In this document: one piece after another, positions 54,175 through 64,000 of the stretch
Layout: each line of letters opens with the position of its first letter
Position numbering within the stretch: the first letter of the stretch is position 1
NCBI GenBank assembly: GCA_001939145.1
Contig: LSRX01000498.1
Coordinates: forward strand, 125,556 to 189,555
DNA from: Symbiodinium microadriaticum
Lineage: Eukaryota > Sar > Dinophyceae > Suessiales > Symbiodiniaceae
Length of the DNA: 64,000 nucleotides
Direction of reading: 5' to 3'
Translations under genes and position numbers: made by a program
Notes under the pieces: model-generated
What the model saw: only the letters and a program-made list of their open reading frames with translations
Told to the model about the DNA's origin: nothing
The model's database searches: none

Positions 54175-54266
54175 GCACGTCGTTTCGACCTTGAGCCTGT
54201 CGGAAGAAGAAGATATATATATATATATATATATTTATTTATTTATTTATATTTATTTATATTTAT
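54175..54266 (+). other. LINE 3' UTR and tail
   Basis: GGCACGTCGTTTCGACCTTG, AGCC, GAAGAAGAAG, then (AT)n and (ATTT)n to 54266. The first block is shared with the - strand copy (11473 to 11440) and probably is the RT recognition end. The microsatellite replaces a poly-A tail. Confidence 0.8.
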
Positions 54267-54980
54267 AAGGCTTTTGAGCCATTTGGAGCCTTGGGGTTAA
54301 GCAACCCCTCCTTGTACCCTCGAAAGGGGTTAGATGGCCCTTTATGAGGTTATTTTGGGGTCTTGTCGAGGGTAGAAGGCAGGTAGAAGGCATGAAGCAA
54401 GACTCAGAGGATGGGCAGGGAGCAGCGCATTGAGGAAGCAAGTTGGGAACATCCCACCATACGTCAAAGTGCATTTGTATCGAGTCATTCGACCACATGA
54501 TCTACTCCAATCGCATGAAGCCTTCTAGAAAGCCTAAGCCCTCAACCCAGAACCATGGACCATGGATCTGACCTCGCAGATCTTTGAAGGGGGACGCTTC
54601 GCCAAGTATCAATGAGAGCGCAGATATCAGGCTCAGGGAGAGCGCCAGAAAATGAGACAGGGACATCCGCGCCTGCAGCGCTTCGGGGAACCCTCAAGCC
54701 AAAAACAAAAGGCCGAAACAGCAAACCAACACTAAATGCTGGACCATTATGGACCTCGCTTACATGGACATGAAAGAAACATGGGCCATTAGCGCAGAGC
54801 CCCTCGACTCTCCGATGCATGACCACCACCCATCAGATGCAAAAACTGGCTAGGGTCGGAAAAAAACCATGTGTCTGCGGGTGCTGCTACTCTAGATGCT
54901 GTGCAAGAGCGACATGAGGTTCACGAGTATGCTTGTATGCATCATACATGTGTCGATGTGCGTGTGAGTATGGGCATATG
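54267..54980. other. Anonymous stretch
   Basis: No telomere blocks and no gene; a 95-codon - frame (54829-54542) has no motif. Confidence 0.35.
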
Positions 54981-55160
54981 CATAATACATGCATGCATGC
55001 ATAAGTACATACCTACATACATGGGTACATACACATGTATAAGTGTACATACATCTGAATAATCACATAAACATGTACATAGATACGTGCATGCATGGCT
55101 ACGTCTCAGTTTAGGCATGCTTGCTTGTATGCATACATGCATGCATGCATGCATGCGTAG
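54981..55160. repeat. (ATGC)n/(ACAT)n microsatellite
   Basis: GCATGCATGCATAAGTACAT at 54990 and CATGCATGCATGCATGC at 55137, with ACATAC repeats between. Confidence 0.8.
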
Positions 55161-55985
55161 ATGTGTGCAAGACCCATACAGTTGTAGCTCTCGCAGGCTA
55201 CGCCCTTTCTGCGTCTCTGTTATGGTCATTGCACGGCTATGTTTCAGGAAAAGCCGCACACTTGAGACCTAGGGGACTCCTTGGATAAATCTACTGGAGC
55301 TGTGATGCTCTTGATGCTGAGGGTGTACTTGCATGGGTGTCTGATCAGATTTGATAAAAACTACCTTGTGATGATGCTCATACTTCTTAAAGTAGTGCAG
55401 CAGTGCTGTTTTAAGAGCAACACTAATGACAATCATAACACTAACAGAATTTAGAAAGCAACGACATACCGCATGCAGTATCGACTTATAGTCCATATTG
55501 CATATCTATCAGGGGTAATCATACACATATATATATATATAATATCTAGCAGAGTCTGGCAGTTACGGCAACGTACCGCGCTATTTAAAGCTGGAAGCCC
55601 TCAGCCGCCTTGTGAAGATGTAGCTGAAATGCCTCGCCATCAATCGCAGCATCCAGAAAAACTGCTTGTCCAATCCGGCTCCTTCGCTGGAGTTAGGGCT
55701 TAACGCTTAGGGCATAGGGTCTTAGTTTGTACACTATTGCACTCCCGACACCCCGGTCACCCCAGGTCGTAGTAAATCGTGAAGCAAAGCCTAAATGTTC
55801 TTGGTGGTGAGGGTCTAAGAAGAAAGCAGGGTAACAGAACCAGAAACTACATTCAAGGCTGTATGCAATCCCTGCAAGGATCCACCTGCTATCTGTTCTC
55901 TCGAAACTCAGGCACTCCGCGCGAAGCATTGCTCCCCCACCGACTTTGCAAAAGCTTCGGAGAACCCGGGGTTACCTAAAAATAA
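55161..55985. other. Anonymous stretch
   Basis: (TA)n at 55528-55543; otherwise nothing recognised. Confidence 0.4.
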
Positions 55986-56102
55986 AACCCTACGGTTCCA
56001 TGTGCCTATATAGTATATGATCAAGCCTTGAAGTAATCCTTATATAGGTACTTTAAGGCCGACGTAGAAACTATATATATATATATATATATAGGCACAT
56101 GA
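55986..56102 (+). mobile_element. Foldback family FB-E, copy 4
   Basis: CCCTACGGTTCCATGTGCCT, GTATATGATCAAGCC, TATAGGTACTTTAAGGCC, then an expanded (TA)n and TAGGCACATG. The right arm is truncated by the microsatellite. Confidence 0.75.
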
Positions 56103-56510
56103 CCTGCACTTTCACTAGGCCCAAAGACAGCAACCTAGGGCGCAATCATCTGAGCCTGGAGCCCATCACAAGAGAGAGTTCAGAGCTTCTACATTCTACA
56201 CATGCAGTCCGACGGTTATCTTCGCAAACAAAACACCTTAAACCCGAAAGTGCAGCTCCCGCAGGGTCCGAGTACCAAAGTAGATAGAGGTTTGGGCCAC
56301 AACAGCATTTAGTATGCCGGTGCTTGGACCCCTTGGGGCTACAAACTAGACTCCAGCAGGCCCAAGCGGCAGCATGGCACGAACATTCTGGCGCTCGCAC
56401 CTGTGCTGCGCTGGAGATTGCCAGAGCGACTGCTTCCGGATGTTGAGTTAGATCCCTTCAACCCTAAACCCTAAACCGCTGTAGGATTCATTAGGAGTTA
56501 GGATTTGGGG
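56103..56510. other. Anonymous stretch
   Basis: ACCCTAAACCCTAAACCG at 56461; no gene. Confidence 0.4.
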
Positions 56511-56614
56511 ACTCTTGGGGATATAGACCGTCTCAATGAGGTCCCTTTTAAGAGAGCCATAAGTGGGGTTAAGAAGGGTCCCCTTTAAAAGGCCTCTCCT
56601 TAATACTACCTAGG
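56511..56614 (+). repeat. Interspersed repeat FB-J, copy 2
   Basis: CTTGGGGATATAGACCG, GAGGTCCCTTTTAAGAGAGC, TTAAGAAGGGTCCCCTTTAA, TAATACTACCTAGG; partner of 31003-31104. Confidence 0.85.
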
Positions 56615-57982
56615 ATCCAGAAGCTTCGTGAAGCTTCCAGGGCTTTGGAAGCTTTCGGGTTTCAGGGCTTCGTTTTCCGGGTGTTGGGTTTGGGACGTGA
56701 TGGCTACTGAGGAAATGAGCACTTGGTTCAAAAGCCTACATCCTAAGCCGTCGAAGAAGCCCCCTAAACCCTAAACCCTACACCCTTAACCGGCGAAGAA
56801 GCCTTCGGATCTACTTGAAGTTCAGAAGTTTCGCTAGTTCCGTCAGCATAGTTGCGGCAGTAAAGAATGAACCCCAGCAGTCTATACAAAACCCCAAACC
56901 CTACATCCCAAACAACTACGGATCCTACAATACATTCGTGAAGCACTTTGGAAACGCCCACTTTATCTAAGCTAAACCTTGATGCCCCCAACCTCCAAAT
57001 TAACTCTAAAGAGCCGAACACTCCTACGAGTAACTCAAAATCCATAGACACCCTAAACCCTAAACAACTCAAAACCCCTTACCTACGGCACTGCGCAGGC
57101 AAGGTTCTGCCAAAGACAGCCACTCAACATGGCCACGATCATCACCTCAGTGAGCTGCTACGGCTTAGAGGGTTCAGGCTTTCTCAAGTGCTTCGGACCC
57201 AGTTTCGGGCGTGGGGCTTCGGGCGATCCTTAGGAAGTGTTTGGGATCAGGGCTTAGGCTTATAGGGTTATAGGGTTTAGGGCCGTTTAGGGTTTACGTT
57301 CAATGGAGTGCTGTACTTACACAAGGTACCAACCAATCCTGAACATAAGATCGGATTTCGGGTAGCGGGCATTCATCGCTCAGGTGGTTCGGGGCTGTAG
57401 GGGAGCTATAGGGGAGCCAGGCGGGATCACGCTGCTCCGTGTTCCCTCCCTGCTGAGAGGACGTGCTGGAATTGAAAGGTTCGGGTTTGGGGTGTTGACC
57501 TATCGTATGGGACATCTATGAAACCCATCTCGTCAAGGAGCTAGGAATACCTAAACAGATATTCTTAAGTGCCTTAAAGGTCATGCGCATCCTTTTCAGG
57601 ATCCCACGAAAGACCAGCTACCAGCAAGCATCCAAAAATCTACCTTTGAGGAGCAAATGTTTTTCTTCACTACCTTCAAAGCCCTAAACTACAAAACCCT
57701 GAACCCTCATCCCTAAAGCCTACTTCATGGGGGGCCTTGATGTCCAAAGCAACACGCACTGGATTTTGCACACGATATACGGGGGGAACCTAAGAAGCGG
57801 CATCACAAAGATGTAAGAATCCTGTATAAACCCTAAACCCTCAACCAGAATAGCAACAAACAGAAATCCCATCTTCAGGAACTCCTACTAAACGCGATAA
57901 CATCACCTACCCCGACGCAAGACCAACCTGTGACCACTCTTTTTCAAGCCAGTAGAACCCACATAGCGCGTTATAACACCCA
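56615..57982. other. Anonymous stretch with telomere-like words
   Basis: GAAGCTTCGTGAAGCTTC near 56621 is a short palindromic cluster. CCCTAAA words 56763-56790, 57050-57065 and 57825-57845; TTTAGGG words 57262-57295. No gene supported. Confidence 0.4.
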
Positions 57983-58200
57983 GCCCTAACGCTCCATGTG
58001 CCTATATAGTTTGTACTGAGGCCTTACCGTCTTTCTTCTAAAGCTACTTTCAGTTCGCAGTATATACTACATAGGTAATGTAGGGGCCTTGATAATAAGA
58101 ATAGGGCTTTGGGGTATGTTATACTATACTTACAATAAGGAACCCCCCCCACAATAGTATTGGTAATGATTTAGGCCCGTATGGCACATGGAGCCTTAGG
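57983..58200 (+). mobile_element. Foldback family FB-E, copy 5, split by an FB-C insertion
   Basis: Left part GCCCTAACGCTCCATGTGCC ... AGTATATACTACATAGG and right part GGCACATGGAGCCTTAGGG are the two halves of one FB-E. The 97-base FB-C at 58081-58177 lies between them, just inside the right arm. Confidence 0.88.
58081..58177 (+). mobile_element. Foldback family FB-C, copy 6 (nested in FB-E)
   Basis: TAGGGGCCTTGATAATAAGA, ATAGGGCTTTGGGGTATGTT, ATACTATACTTACAATAAGG, ACAATAGTATTGGTAATGAT, TTAGGCCC. Complete ends make it the reference copy for the family. Confidence 0.88.
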
Positions 58201-58299
58201 GAAAGGAAACCCATGGTGTGCCAGTGCACCAGAGTGGAGATCTCCGAAGGGGAAAACACGTCGTCGCCCATGATCCCTTGACCAGGGAGAGGGATGAGG

Positions 58300-59320
58300 G
58301 TCTTGGGTTCGGGCTTTAGGCTTTAGCGTTTCGGGTTTAGGGTTTCGGGTTCAGGGTTTAGGAGTTTAGGGTTGAAGCTTCAAAAGTGGTGGGGTTTAGG
58401 GTTTCGGGCTAACTGCGAGTCTAAGTCGGCTTGGGGCCCGAACCCTAAGCCGTATCTCGTTCGGGAGGGGAGGAAGGAGGGTGTAAGGAACAAGGCTCGA
58501 CACCCTAAACCCTAAACTTTAAACCCTATAAGCTTGACAACATCCATCGGAATGGAGGGGGATGGCGGGTCCCAAAGCAGACCGAGAGAGACTACAAAAC
58601 TGGAAGTACTTCGGGCCAGAGTACCCTAAGTAGCCCCAAAAAGATTATCTCTACGATCATGGTAAGATTATGTAGACCCCAAAAGGTTAAAGGTTACCTA
58701 CTCAAAGCACGCGAGAAAACCTTAAATCTTAAAACCCAAACTGGATCATCTTAAACCCTCTGGCCTCAAATCGCCACCCCTGTAACCTTCAACCCTGAAC
58801 CTTAAACCTTAAACCCTAAACCTTCACCGTAACCCCCTACAACATCAAACCCTGAACCTTCAACCCCTAATTTGAGTTTCTAGCGCTTTTTTTTTTTGCG
58901 AGCCTTTTTCCAACTGCAGAAAGTAGCCGAAACTCCACTAGGGGAGGAGCCTGTGGGACAGCCTGGACTGAAAACACAAGGATCCCTCAATCCCTCAACC
59001 CCGAACAACCCACTCCAGGCTGACACTCTCAGTTTCTAGCGGTTTAGGGTTCAGGGTTTTGAGGGTTGGGAATTCTGAAGCCCTAAACCTAAACTCTAAA
59101 CTCTAAACCCTAAACCGGAAACCCTAAACCCTAAACTTTTAACCGCACAGACTGCTGAGGTCGCCTCGCAAGTTGGCCGCAAATCTCGCCGCAGCCAAAA
59201 GGAAAATTGCTCACTGCTACCCCCTCGGGCTCCGTCTAGGGTTCAGCGGTTTAGGGTTTAGGGTTTAGGGGGCTCAGGGTTTAGGGGCTTAGGGGTTTAG
59301 GGTGGGTTGCTGTGTTACAT
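58300..59320. repeat. Cluster of degenerate telomere-like blocks, both orientations
   Basis: GGGTTTAGGGTTTCGGGTTC at 58310-58410; CCCTAAA words 58500-58530, 58745-58870 and 59085-59140; GGTTTAGGGTTTAGGGTTTA at 59240-59310. Between them at 58620-58700 are AGTAGCCCCAAAAAGATTAT-like words. No gene. Confidence 0.7.
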
Positions 59321-59568
59321 GACATGCTATGAGATAGTTGCAGTTATCGTGATTGGTGGAACGGCCGTGTCTTCGCTATTGTAGTGCATCAATACTCCAA
59401 AGTTCCTCCACGGCCACAACTACATGGGGGTTTCAGAGCACATGGGAGCCTAATGTGGAATTCAAGCGTAGCACCGCCACTACAAGCCTTGCTGCTCTCT
59501 ATGCTCTCTCTACTCCAGCTCCTGCTGCTTCTACTGCCAATTTTGCCAATGCTGCAAGTCATCATGTA
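59321..59568. other. Anonymous stretch
   Basis: No gene. Open frames here run into the triplet repeat that follows. Confidence 0.4.
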
Positions 59569-59740
59569 TTACTACTGCTACTGCTACTGCTACTGCTACT
59601 GCTACTGCTACTGCTACTGCTACTGCTACTCCTACTGCTACTGCTACTGCTACTGCTACTGCTACTGCTACTACTGCTGCTACTACTACTACTACTACTA
59701 CTACTGCCGCAGCTGCTGCTCCTGCTACTACACTACTACT
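59569..59740. repeat. (CTACTG)n microsatellite
   Basis: CTACTGCTACTGCTACTGCT over ~150 bases with few interruptions; Leu or Tyr/Cys open frames are artefacts. Confidence 0.92.
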
Positions 59741-61187
59741 GCCACTACCACGACCACTTCCTGCAGAGTTCAGGTTGCCGCCCGTGTATCCTTGCGGCTG
59801 CTACCCTCTAAGCAGAAGCTGGCAAGGCCTAGACAAGCCCTAAACCCTAAACCCTAAACCCTAAACCCAAGACCTGGTCAGAAATGCACCCCCGCAGAGC
59901 CGAGAGACTCCAGAAACGGAAGCTAAAGCCGCCGGGACCGGGAACAGATGATAAACAGCATTCTTGGCTTCACTGAGTCCCTATAAGACCTCTACCGTAC
60001 TATGCTTTGCTGTATTTTACGATACGATACTATGCTATGCTCTGCTATGTTAGACTAGACTAGACTAGACTAGACTCGAATAGACTGTACCATACTACAC
60101 TACACCAACTGCCTCGGCCCCTGAGCTTGGGACTCAAGGACATGCCAATCTCGGGGTGTGCCTGGCGCGTAAGCACAACCTCATGGGGGGGAACCCAAAA
60201 CCTTGCAAAACCCCACAGCCCTGAACTTTTTGGGGGGAATACTGGCTTCTGTACTAATTGTTTGCCGATATCCCTTCAAACCAGGTCTCTCTACCTGCTG
60301 CCTTCCGACCACTACAATCGAGGAAACCCGACACTCTTTTGCAGTTGCCGCATCTTCTCATCCTTACGGACAAAAACCTTCTTTCCCTAGTGATCGCGCT
60401 ACAACATTATGGAATATCAGTAACACCCCGTGAGAAAGCAGAGTTGTCGATTCAAGACTTTGAAGGATTTTGGCCTAGAGGCTCAGAAGCAGCTACTTTT
60501 CCTAAGTTCCCTAGTAGCCCCTAAATATATTTTTCCTACTGTTCGGTTTGAAAAAGGGAACCGAGAGAGACAAATTGCAAAAGCGTGCTGCGCAGGAACC
60601 TAGTTTCGGTCGATAGATTATTTTCGTATCTTGGGACAGTCGCTAACCGAGAAGTAGGCTCTCCCAGCACGGTACGAGAATCCCAGGTATGGGCAAGCTG
60701 AGAGCAGAAAACCTCTCCTCAGCCCGTGCACAGAATCACTACGGCCCAAACCCAAGAATTTGGAGCACTCCGAACCCCTAAACCCTAAAACCCTGAACCC
60801 TAAAGCCCCAAAGAACCAGAAAGCATAGAGAGGAACTCCATCAAGGTTTTCATCCCTGATTCAGGGGCTCCCCTCGTTCCACATCCCCGGTGTTAAAATG
60901 CCTTGTTGTATAGGTTTTCCCAGGTTTTCCCTCTGTAAGCATGTGTGATCATGGATTCTCGTCCAAATAAAGCCTTTAAGGGTGGGTGGGTGTATGAATA
61001 AGGGAGTACCACTGCTGGACAGCAGAACCAGCAGTACTTGAGGAGTTGTGGGAATGCTTGTCGTCGATGACGAGTATTGCAGCAGATCTGGGTCCAATGC
61101 CTTGGGCCCTAACCCCCTGAGTTTGCCGACTCTTACGGAGGGAGGGTCTCAGATCTTTGACATACAAAGGTATGGTATGGTGTAGTA
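59741..61187. other. Anonymous stretch, short (ACTAG)n run
   Basis: CCCTAAACCCTAAACCCTAA at 59838-59862 and 60775-60805; TAGACTAGACTAGACTAGAC at 60049-60077. Frames at 60127-60524 (76-88 codons, +) are in different phases, no domain. Confidence 0.45.
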
Positions 61188-61281
61188 TACCCATAGGCCC
61201 CTAAGTAGTTCCTTTTTGGGATTACCTTCTAGGATTCTAAATATGAACCACAAAAAGGAACTACTTCGGGGCCTATGGGTA
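61188..61281 (+). mobile_element. Foldback MITE family FB-A, copy 4
   Basis: TACCCATAGGCCCCTAAGTA and complement; loop GGGATTACCTTCTAGGATTC. An open frame crosses it only by chance. Confidence 0.9.
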
Positions 61282-61515
61282 GTACAGCATAGCATGCTAC
61301 GCAAGCCTGCGCCATTTTTAGGATCCTGGGCATGCAGAACACAACCATACCTACAAGGTCTTAGGTTGCAGGCAACTCCCAGAACCTGTGCCCTGCTTCC
61401 CATGGAATGCCACGAAATCCACCCTTAAAGGTGGACAAGGCACCTGATAGGTCTCGTGGGCGAGGGAGGTGGTGTATACTGACCTGGTATCCATGTGCTG
61501 GCTAATACACCAGCC
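61282..61515. other. Anonymous stretch
   Basis: Nothing recognised. Confidence 0.4.
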
Positions 61516-61608
61516 TGAATAATAATAATAACAATAATAACAATAACAATAATAATAGTAATAGTAATACTAATAATAATAATAATAGTAATAATAATAA
61601 TCATAATA
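61516..61608. repeat. (AAT)n microsatellite
   Basis: AATAATAATAATAACAATAA and related over ~90 bases. Confidence 0.9.
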
Positions 61609-61748
61609 AGCCTGAATGATCAGAATAGGGTTCCAATTTAAGACTTGCTCCGTTTAATGAATAAGAAAGCTTCGGCGCTATTGCAGTCGAGGTATGCTAA
61701 GGAACCCCTATAGCTACTAATTAAGGGATACTGTTCAGGCCTCTATAC
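61609..61748 (+). mobile_element. FB-C-related foldback, diverged
   Basis: AGCCTGAATGATCAGAATAG, GGGTTCC and right end TACTGTTCAGGCCTCTATA; shares the TGTTCAGGC end with 18938. Confidence 0.45.
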
Positions 61749-61922
61749 TACGACGAAATCTCGGTAAAGCCTAAACCCTAAACCCTAAACTCCATAGATT
61801 TTCTCGGGTCATCGACTCAGGGCATCACGGGCGAGATGTCAAGGCAAGGTCCGAGCTACATCAATCTTCAAGGGATCCTTTAAGGGTTCCTCGGCGGGTT
61901 CCATAAGTTAAGGGTTTAGGGT
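61749..61922. other. Telomere-like words only
   Basis: CCTAAACCCTAAACCCTAAA at 61770; no gene. Confidence 0.5.
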
Positions 61923-62032
61923 CTACTTGGAGGTTCATGGGTAGTTGTAAATGAGCAAAAAAAGGCAACTATAATAATAACCCTTATCAGGGGACTTGTG
62001 GCCCCGCTGCTAACTACCCATGAACCTCCAAG
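61923..62032 (+). mobile_element. Foldback MITE family FB-G, copy 2
   Basis: CTACTTGGAGGTTCATGGGT and CTACCCATGAACCTCCAAG arms; partner of 4379-4479. Confidence 0.88.
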
Positions 62033-62360
62033 AGCTAGTTGGAGCTGAATTACAGGAGAATGCACACCAAGCATCGCCAAGCTGCATAGGACATTCGAAA
62101 TTTCAGAGCTCCGACGCCAACAACAAAAACATTGCCTTGACCGTTGTTGAAACATCCTGAGCAGGTTTTTGCTTTCGGGCTTTAGTTAAGCTTCGCGGAT
62201 TGGAACGGACAATTTGGGGTTTCCTTGGAGTCTACCTTGCAACAGCAACACCATGCTTCCTGAACCGGACATGAGCGGTAAGCCAGGGAAGCCTACACCA
62301 CCCAAACACAAACCCTTGACGCTATACGTTTGATGCTGGACGCCCACAAACACTTTCCCT
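62033..62360. other. Anonymous stretch
   Basis: Nothing recognised. Confidence 0.4.
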
Positions 62361-62433
62361 TAAGGAACCAGATAGCTCTTACTCAAGGGTTTTGGGTACC
62401 AGAAGCCATAACTAAGAATCACTTGGACCCTTA
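62361..62433 (-). mobile_element. TIR repeat FB-L, copy 2
   Basis: On - : AAGGGTCCAAGTGATTCTTA, TTATGGCTTCTGGTACCCAA, ATCTGGTTCCTTA; matches 15312-15381. Confidence 0.75.
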
Positions 62434-62619
62434 TAGAATTCGACGTCAAGACTCAAGAGCAGATTAATGCAGCACATTGCTCCTGATGCGCCCTGAGTCC
62501 TTGAATCATGCTCTGCAGACGAACCTCTCACCCTCAAACACTATGAATTGAGGCTCTTTGGACCCAAAAGCCGTATGCAGTATGGTCTTTGGACCCAAGA
62601 CCCTGCAAAGACGAGTCCC
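62434..62619. other. Anonymous stretch
   Basis: GGCTCTTTGGACCCAAAAGC and GGTCTTTGGACCCAAGACCC form a 33-base-period pair at 62553 and 62585; otherwise nothing. Confidence 0.45.
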
Positions 62620-62695
62620 TAGCGCCTTTTAGGGTTAAGATACCTTTAATTATCGGCTAGAGCCTTTTAGGGGTAAGATACCTTGCAATCATGGG
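62620..62695 (+). repeat. 38-bp direct duplication
   Basis: GCCTTTTAGGG(T/G)TAAGATACCTT occurs twice, period 38. Confidence 0.85.
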
Positions 62696-63310
62696 CCCTT
62701 TCATGCCTGGCACCATTTGCGCCGATCGTAGCCGATCGCGCCGCCTCAGGGATTCATGCGCTGTACTTCGACCGAATGTCGCGGTCTGCATAGGCAGCAA
62801 AAGGGGTTCGGGGATGGTTTATACTATAGTTCAGATTCAAAACATTGAACCCTTTAGAGTAGTAATTACTACGGTACACAGCATGCTTCAGAGCTGGAGG
62901 GTGTGGAGCTTTCGGGATTGACGTGTAAACGGCGAGCTGAGGATAGAAACAACGGCAACAAGAGTCCGAAGAAACACAAACCAGCAGCAAAGCACAAATT
63001 GTAGGTAAAGCTTCTCGAGAGCCCGCAACATGCTGCAACCGCCTGAAGGCTGCAATGACACCAACAACAATGAAGCTTGACTGGCAGGTGAAGCCCATGA
63101 CAGCCCCCGCACACATGCCCCAGGCCATTGGTAGGGAAAGTGCCTGAAATCCCTCACGAAACCCTCAAGGCCCTCCAGATTTCCGAAGTGACAAGAGTAT
63201 GATCCTTCCGGAGACCTATTTTAGGGCTCGGTGCCTTTAACACATCAGGCAATACTGATTGGGGTCGCTCGGTAGAGGAAACAGACCCCCAAGACCATGC
63301 CACCTCTCCC
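62696..63310. other. Telomere-word-free stretch with a 124-codon - frame
   Basis: The - frame 63128-62754 starts MAWGMCAGAVMGF with an N-terminal hydrophobic stretch and has normal composition, but no domain is recognised and alternative frames on the same strand are equally open. A real small gene or exon cannot be excluded. Confidence 0.25.
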
Positions 63311-63580
63311 GCATAACCCCCTCAAGCCCAAAACCCTAAACCCCTAAACCCTAAACCCTAAATCTCTAAACCCCTAACCCGCTAAATCCCTCCCTAACCG
63401 TTCCTGGGTCCCCCAGCGGCCGGGGGCAATCGGGCGGCAAGCCTCTCCTCTGTGGTTAGCGGCAGGCACACTTCCTGCCGCGGGTTTAGGGTTTAGGGTC
63501 GTGGGGTTTAGGGTTTTGGGGTTTGGGGTGTAGGGTTTGGGGTTTAGGGATTAGGGGTTGAGGTTTTTATTTCAGGTGGG
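63311..63580. repeat. Head-to-head telomere-like blocks
   Basis: CCCTAAACCCCTAAACCCTA at 63328-63395 and GGGTTTAGGGTTTAGGGTCG at 63481-63570, opposed across ~85 bases that include CCCCAGCGGCCGGGGGC. Confidence 0.75.
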
Positions 63581-64000
63581 ATCGAGGGTTCTTTGGGATC
63601 TGGGTGGCAAGCCTGGAAGTCCAGGTACCTTCAATGCAGTTTCTATATTCTGGCTCCGTGTACGTAAACCAACACAGGTAAACAAGCACAGAAATAAAAT
63701 AAGTAAATAGGTACATGCATGAACAAATACTTAGTTAATAATCAACTAATCACTTCCGTGGTCAGTCAATTAATCGAATAGGTAACAGTTGATTACTCAA
63801 TTAACTGAGCAACTATATAACTACATCAAATAATGCATGTAAACGCAAACTAAAAACAAGTCATAGGCAAGCATATGCCAAACATACATATAAACATGTA
63901 TGCATATACATACGTGTGTCTAATATAGAAATAAATCTATATATATATATATATACATACAAACAAATAAATGTATAACTAAAAAATATATATATATATA
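63581..64000. repeat. AT-rich simple sequence
   Basis: GTAAATAGGTACATGCATGA-type tetranucleotide drift, ATTAATC/ATTAACTG words, and (TA)n at 63936-63952 and 63986-64000. No gene. Confidence 0.75.

Larger units (their letters stand above)
39787..54264 (+). mobile_element. Near full-length non-LTR retrotransposon (LINE), ~14.5 kb
   Basis: One + strand element with ORF1, a spacer, ORF2 (RNase H, AP-like endonuclease, reverse transcriptase, Cys/His fingers), and a 3' UTR ending GAAGAAGAAG plus (AT)n/(ATTT)n. There are no long terminal repeats. The body lacks the telomere-like words that fill its flanks and reads more GC-rich. Possible degenerate target duplication: ATAAGGGTTTTGGACC (39771) versus ATAAGGCTTTTGAGCC (54265), 13 of 16 matching. 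ORF2 carries two frameshifts and two in-frame TGA codons, so this copy is dead unless recoded. The RNase H lies N-terminal to the endonuclease, unlike I-clade LINEs where it follows RT. The truncated relative at 11440-12018 shares the 3' end. Confidence 0.9.

Noticed and set aside
59353..59857. Leu-rich and Tyr/Cys-rich frames of 152-157 codons
   Set aside because: Most of each is the (CTACTG)n microsatellite; flanking residues show no domain.
1..64000. tRNA, rRNA, snRNA or dinoflagellate spliced-leader genes
   Set aside because: I looked for typical T-loop words and the spliced-leader core by eye and saw no credible match; a tRNAscan/Infernal run would be decisive.

Overview
This is nuclear eukaryotic DNA, most likely from a dinoflagellate or close alveolate relative. 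Two observations support this. Degenerate TTTAGGG/CCCTAAA telomere-type motifs are scattered over almost the whole window on both strands. The one large coding block is a non-LTR retrotransposon of the RNase H - endonuclease - reverse transcriptase kind that I recall as common in Symbiodiniaceae protein sets. The placement is inference: no rRNA, tRNA, spliced-leader gene or organelle gene was recognised to confirm it, and chromerids (same telomere unit) are not excluded.

Layout. 1-39.7 kb: no convincing cellular gene. It is a mosaic of (i) degenerate interstitial telomere-like blocks, (ii) many 60-130 bp foldback (MITE-like) elements in at least ten families, named FB-A to FB-M here, (iii) microsatellites and minisatellites, and (iv) two decayed LINE fragments (7.1-7.8 kb, + strand; 11.4-12.0 kb, - strand). 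39.8-54.25 kb: one nearly full-length LINE on the + strand. ORF1 is a coiled-coil, proline-rich protein. ORF2 reads TM - repeat0 - repeat1 - TM - repeat2 - repeat3 - TMs - RNase H - AP-like endonuclease - reverse transcriptase - two Cys/His fingers - C-terminal domain, and is broken by two frameshifts and two in-frame TGA codons. 54.3-64 kb: the same gene-poor foldback and telomere-motif mosaic, ending in AT-rich simple sequence.

Working together. Only the LINE forms a functional unit. ORF1 would coat the RNA. RNase H, endonuclease and reverse transcriptase would carry out target-primed reverse transcription. The truncated - strand copy at 11.4-12.0 kb carries the same C-terminal ending and the same 3' UTR block, so the 3' end can be defined from two copies. 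The most novel item is the four-times repeated, unrecognised ~310-330-residue domain plus hydrophobic segments upstream of the RNase H. The foldback families share sequence modules, some copies have their loops inverted, and one is nested in another. Short Ns at 13205, 14944 and 28285 and a 45-base gap at 37211-37255 sit in or beside homopolymers or tandem repeats, so local assembly there is uncertain.
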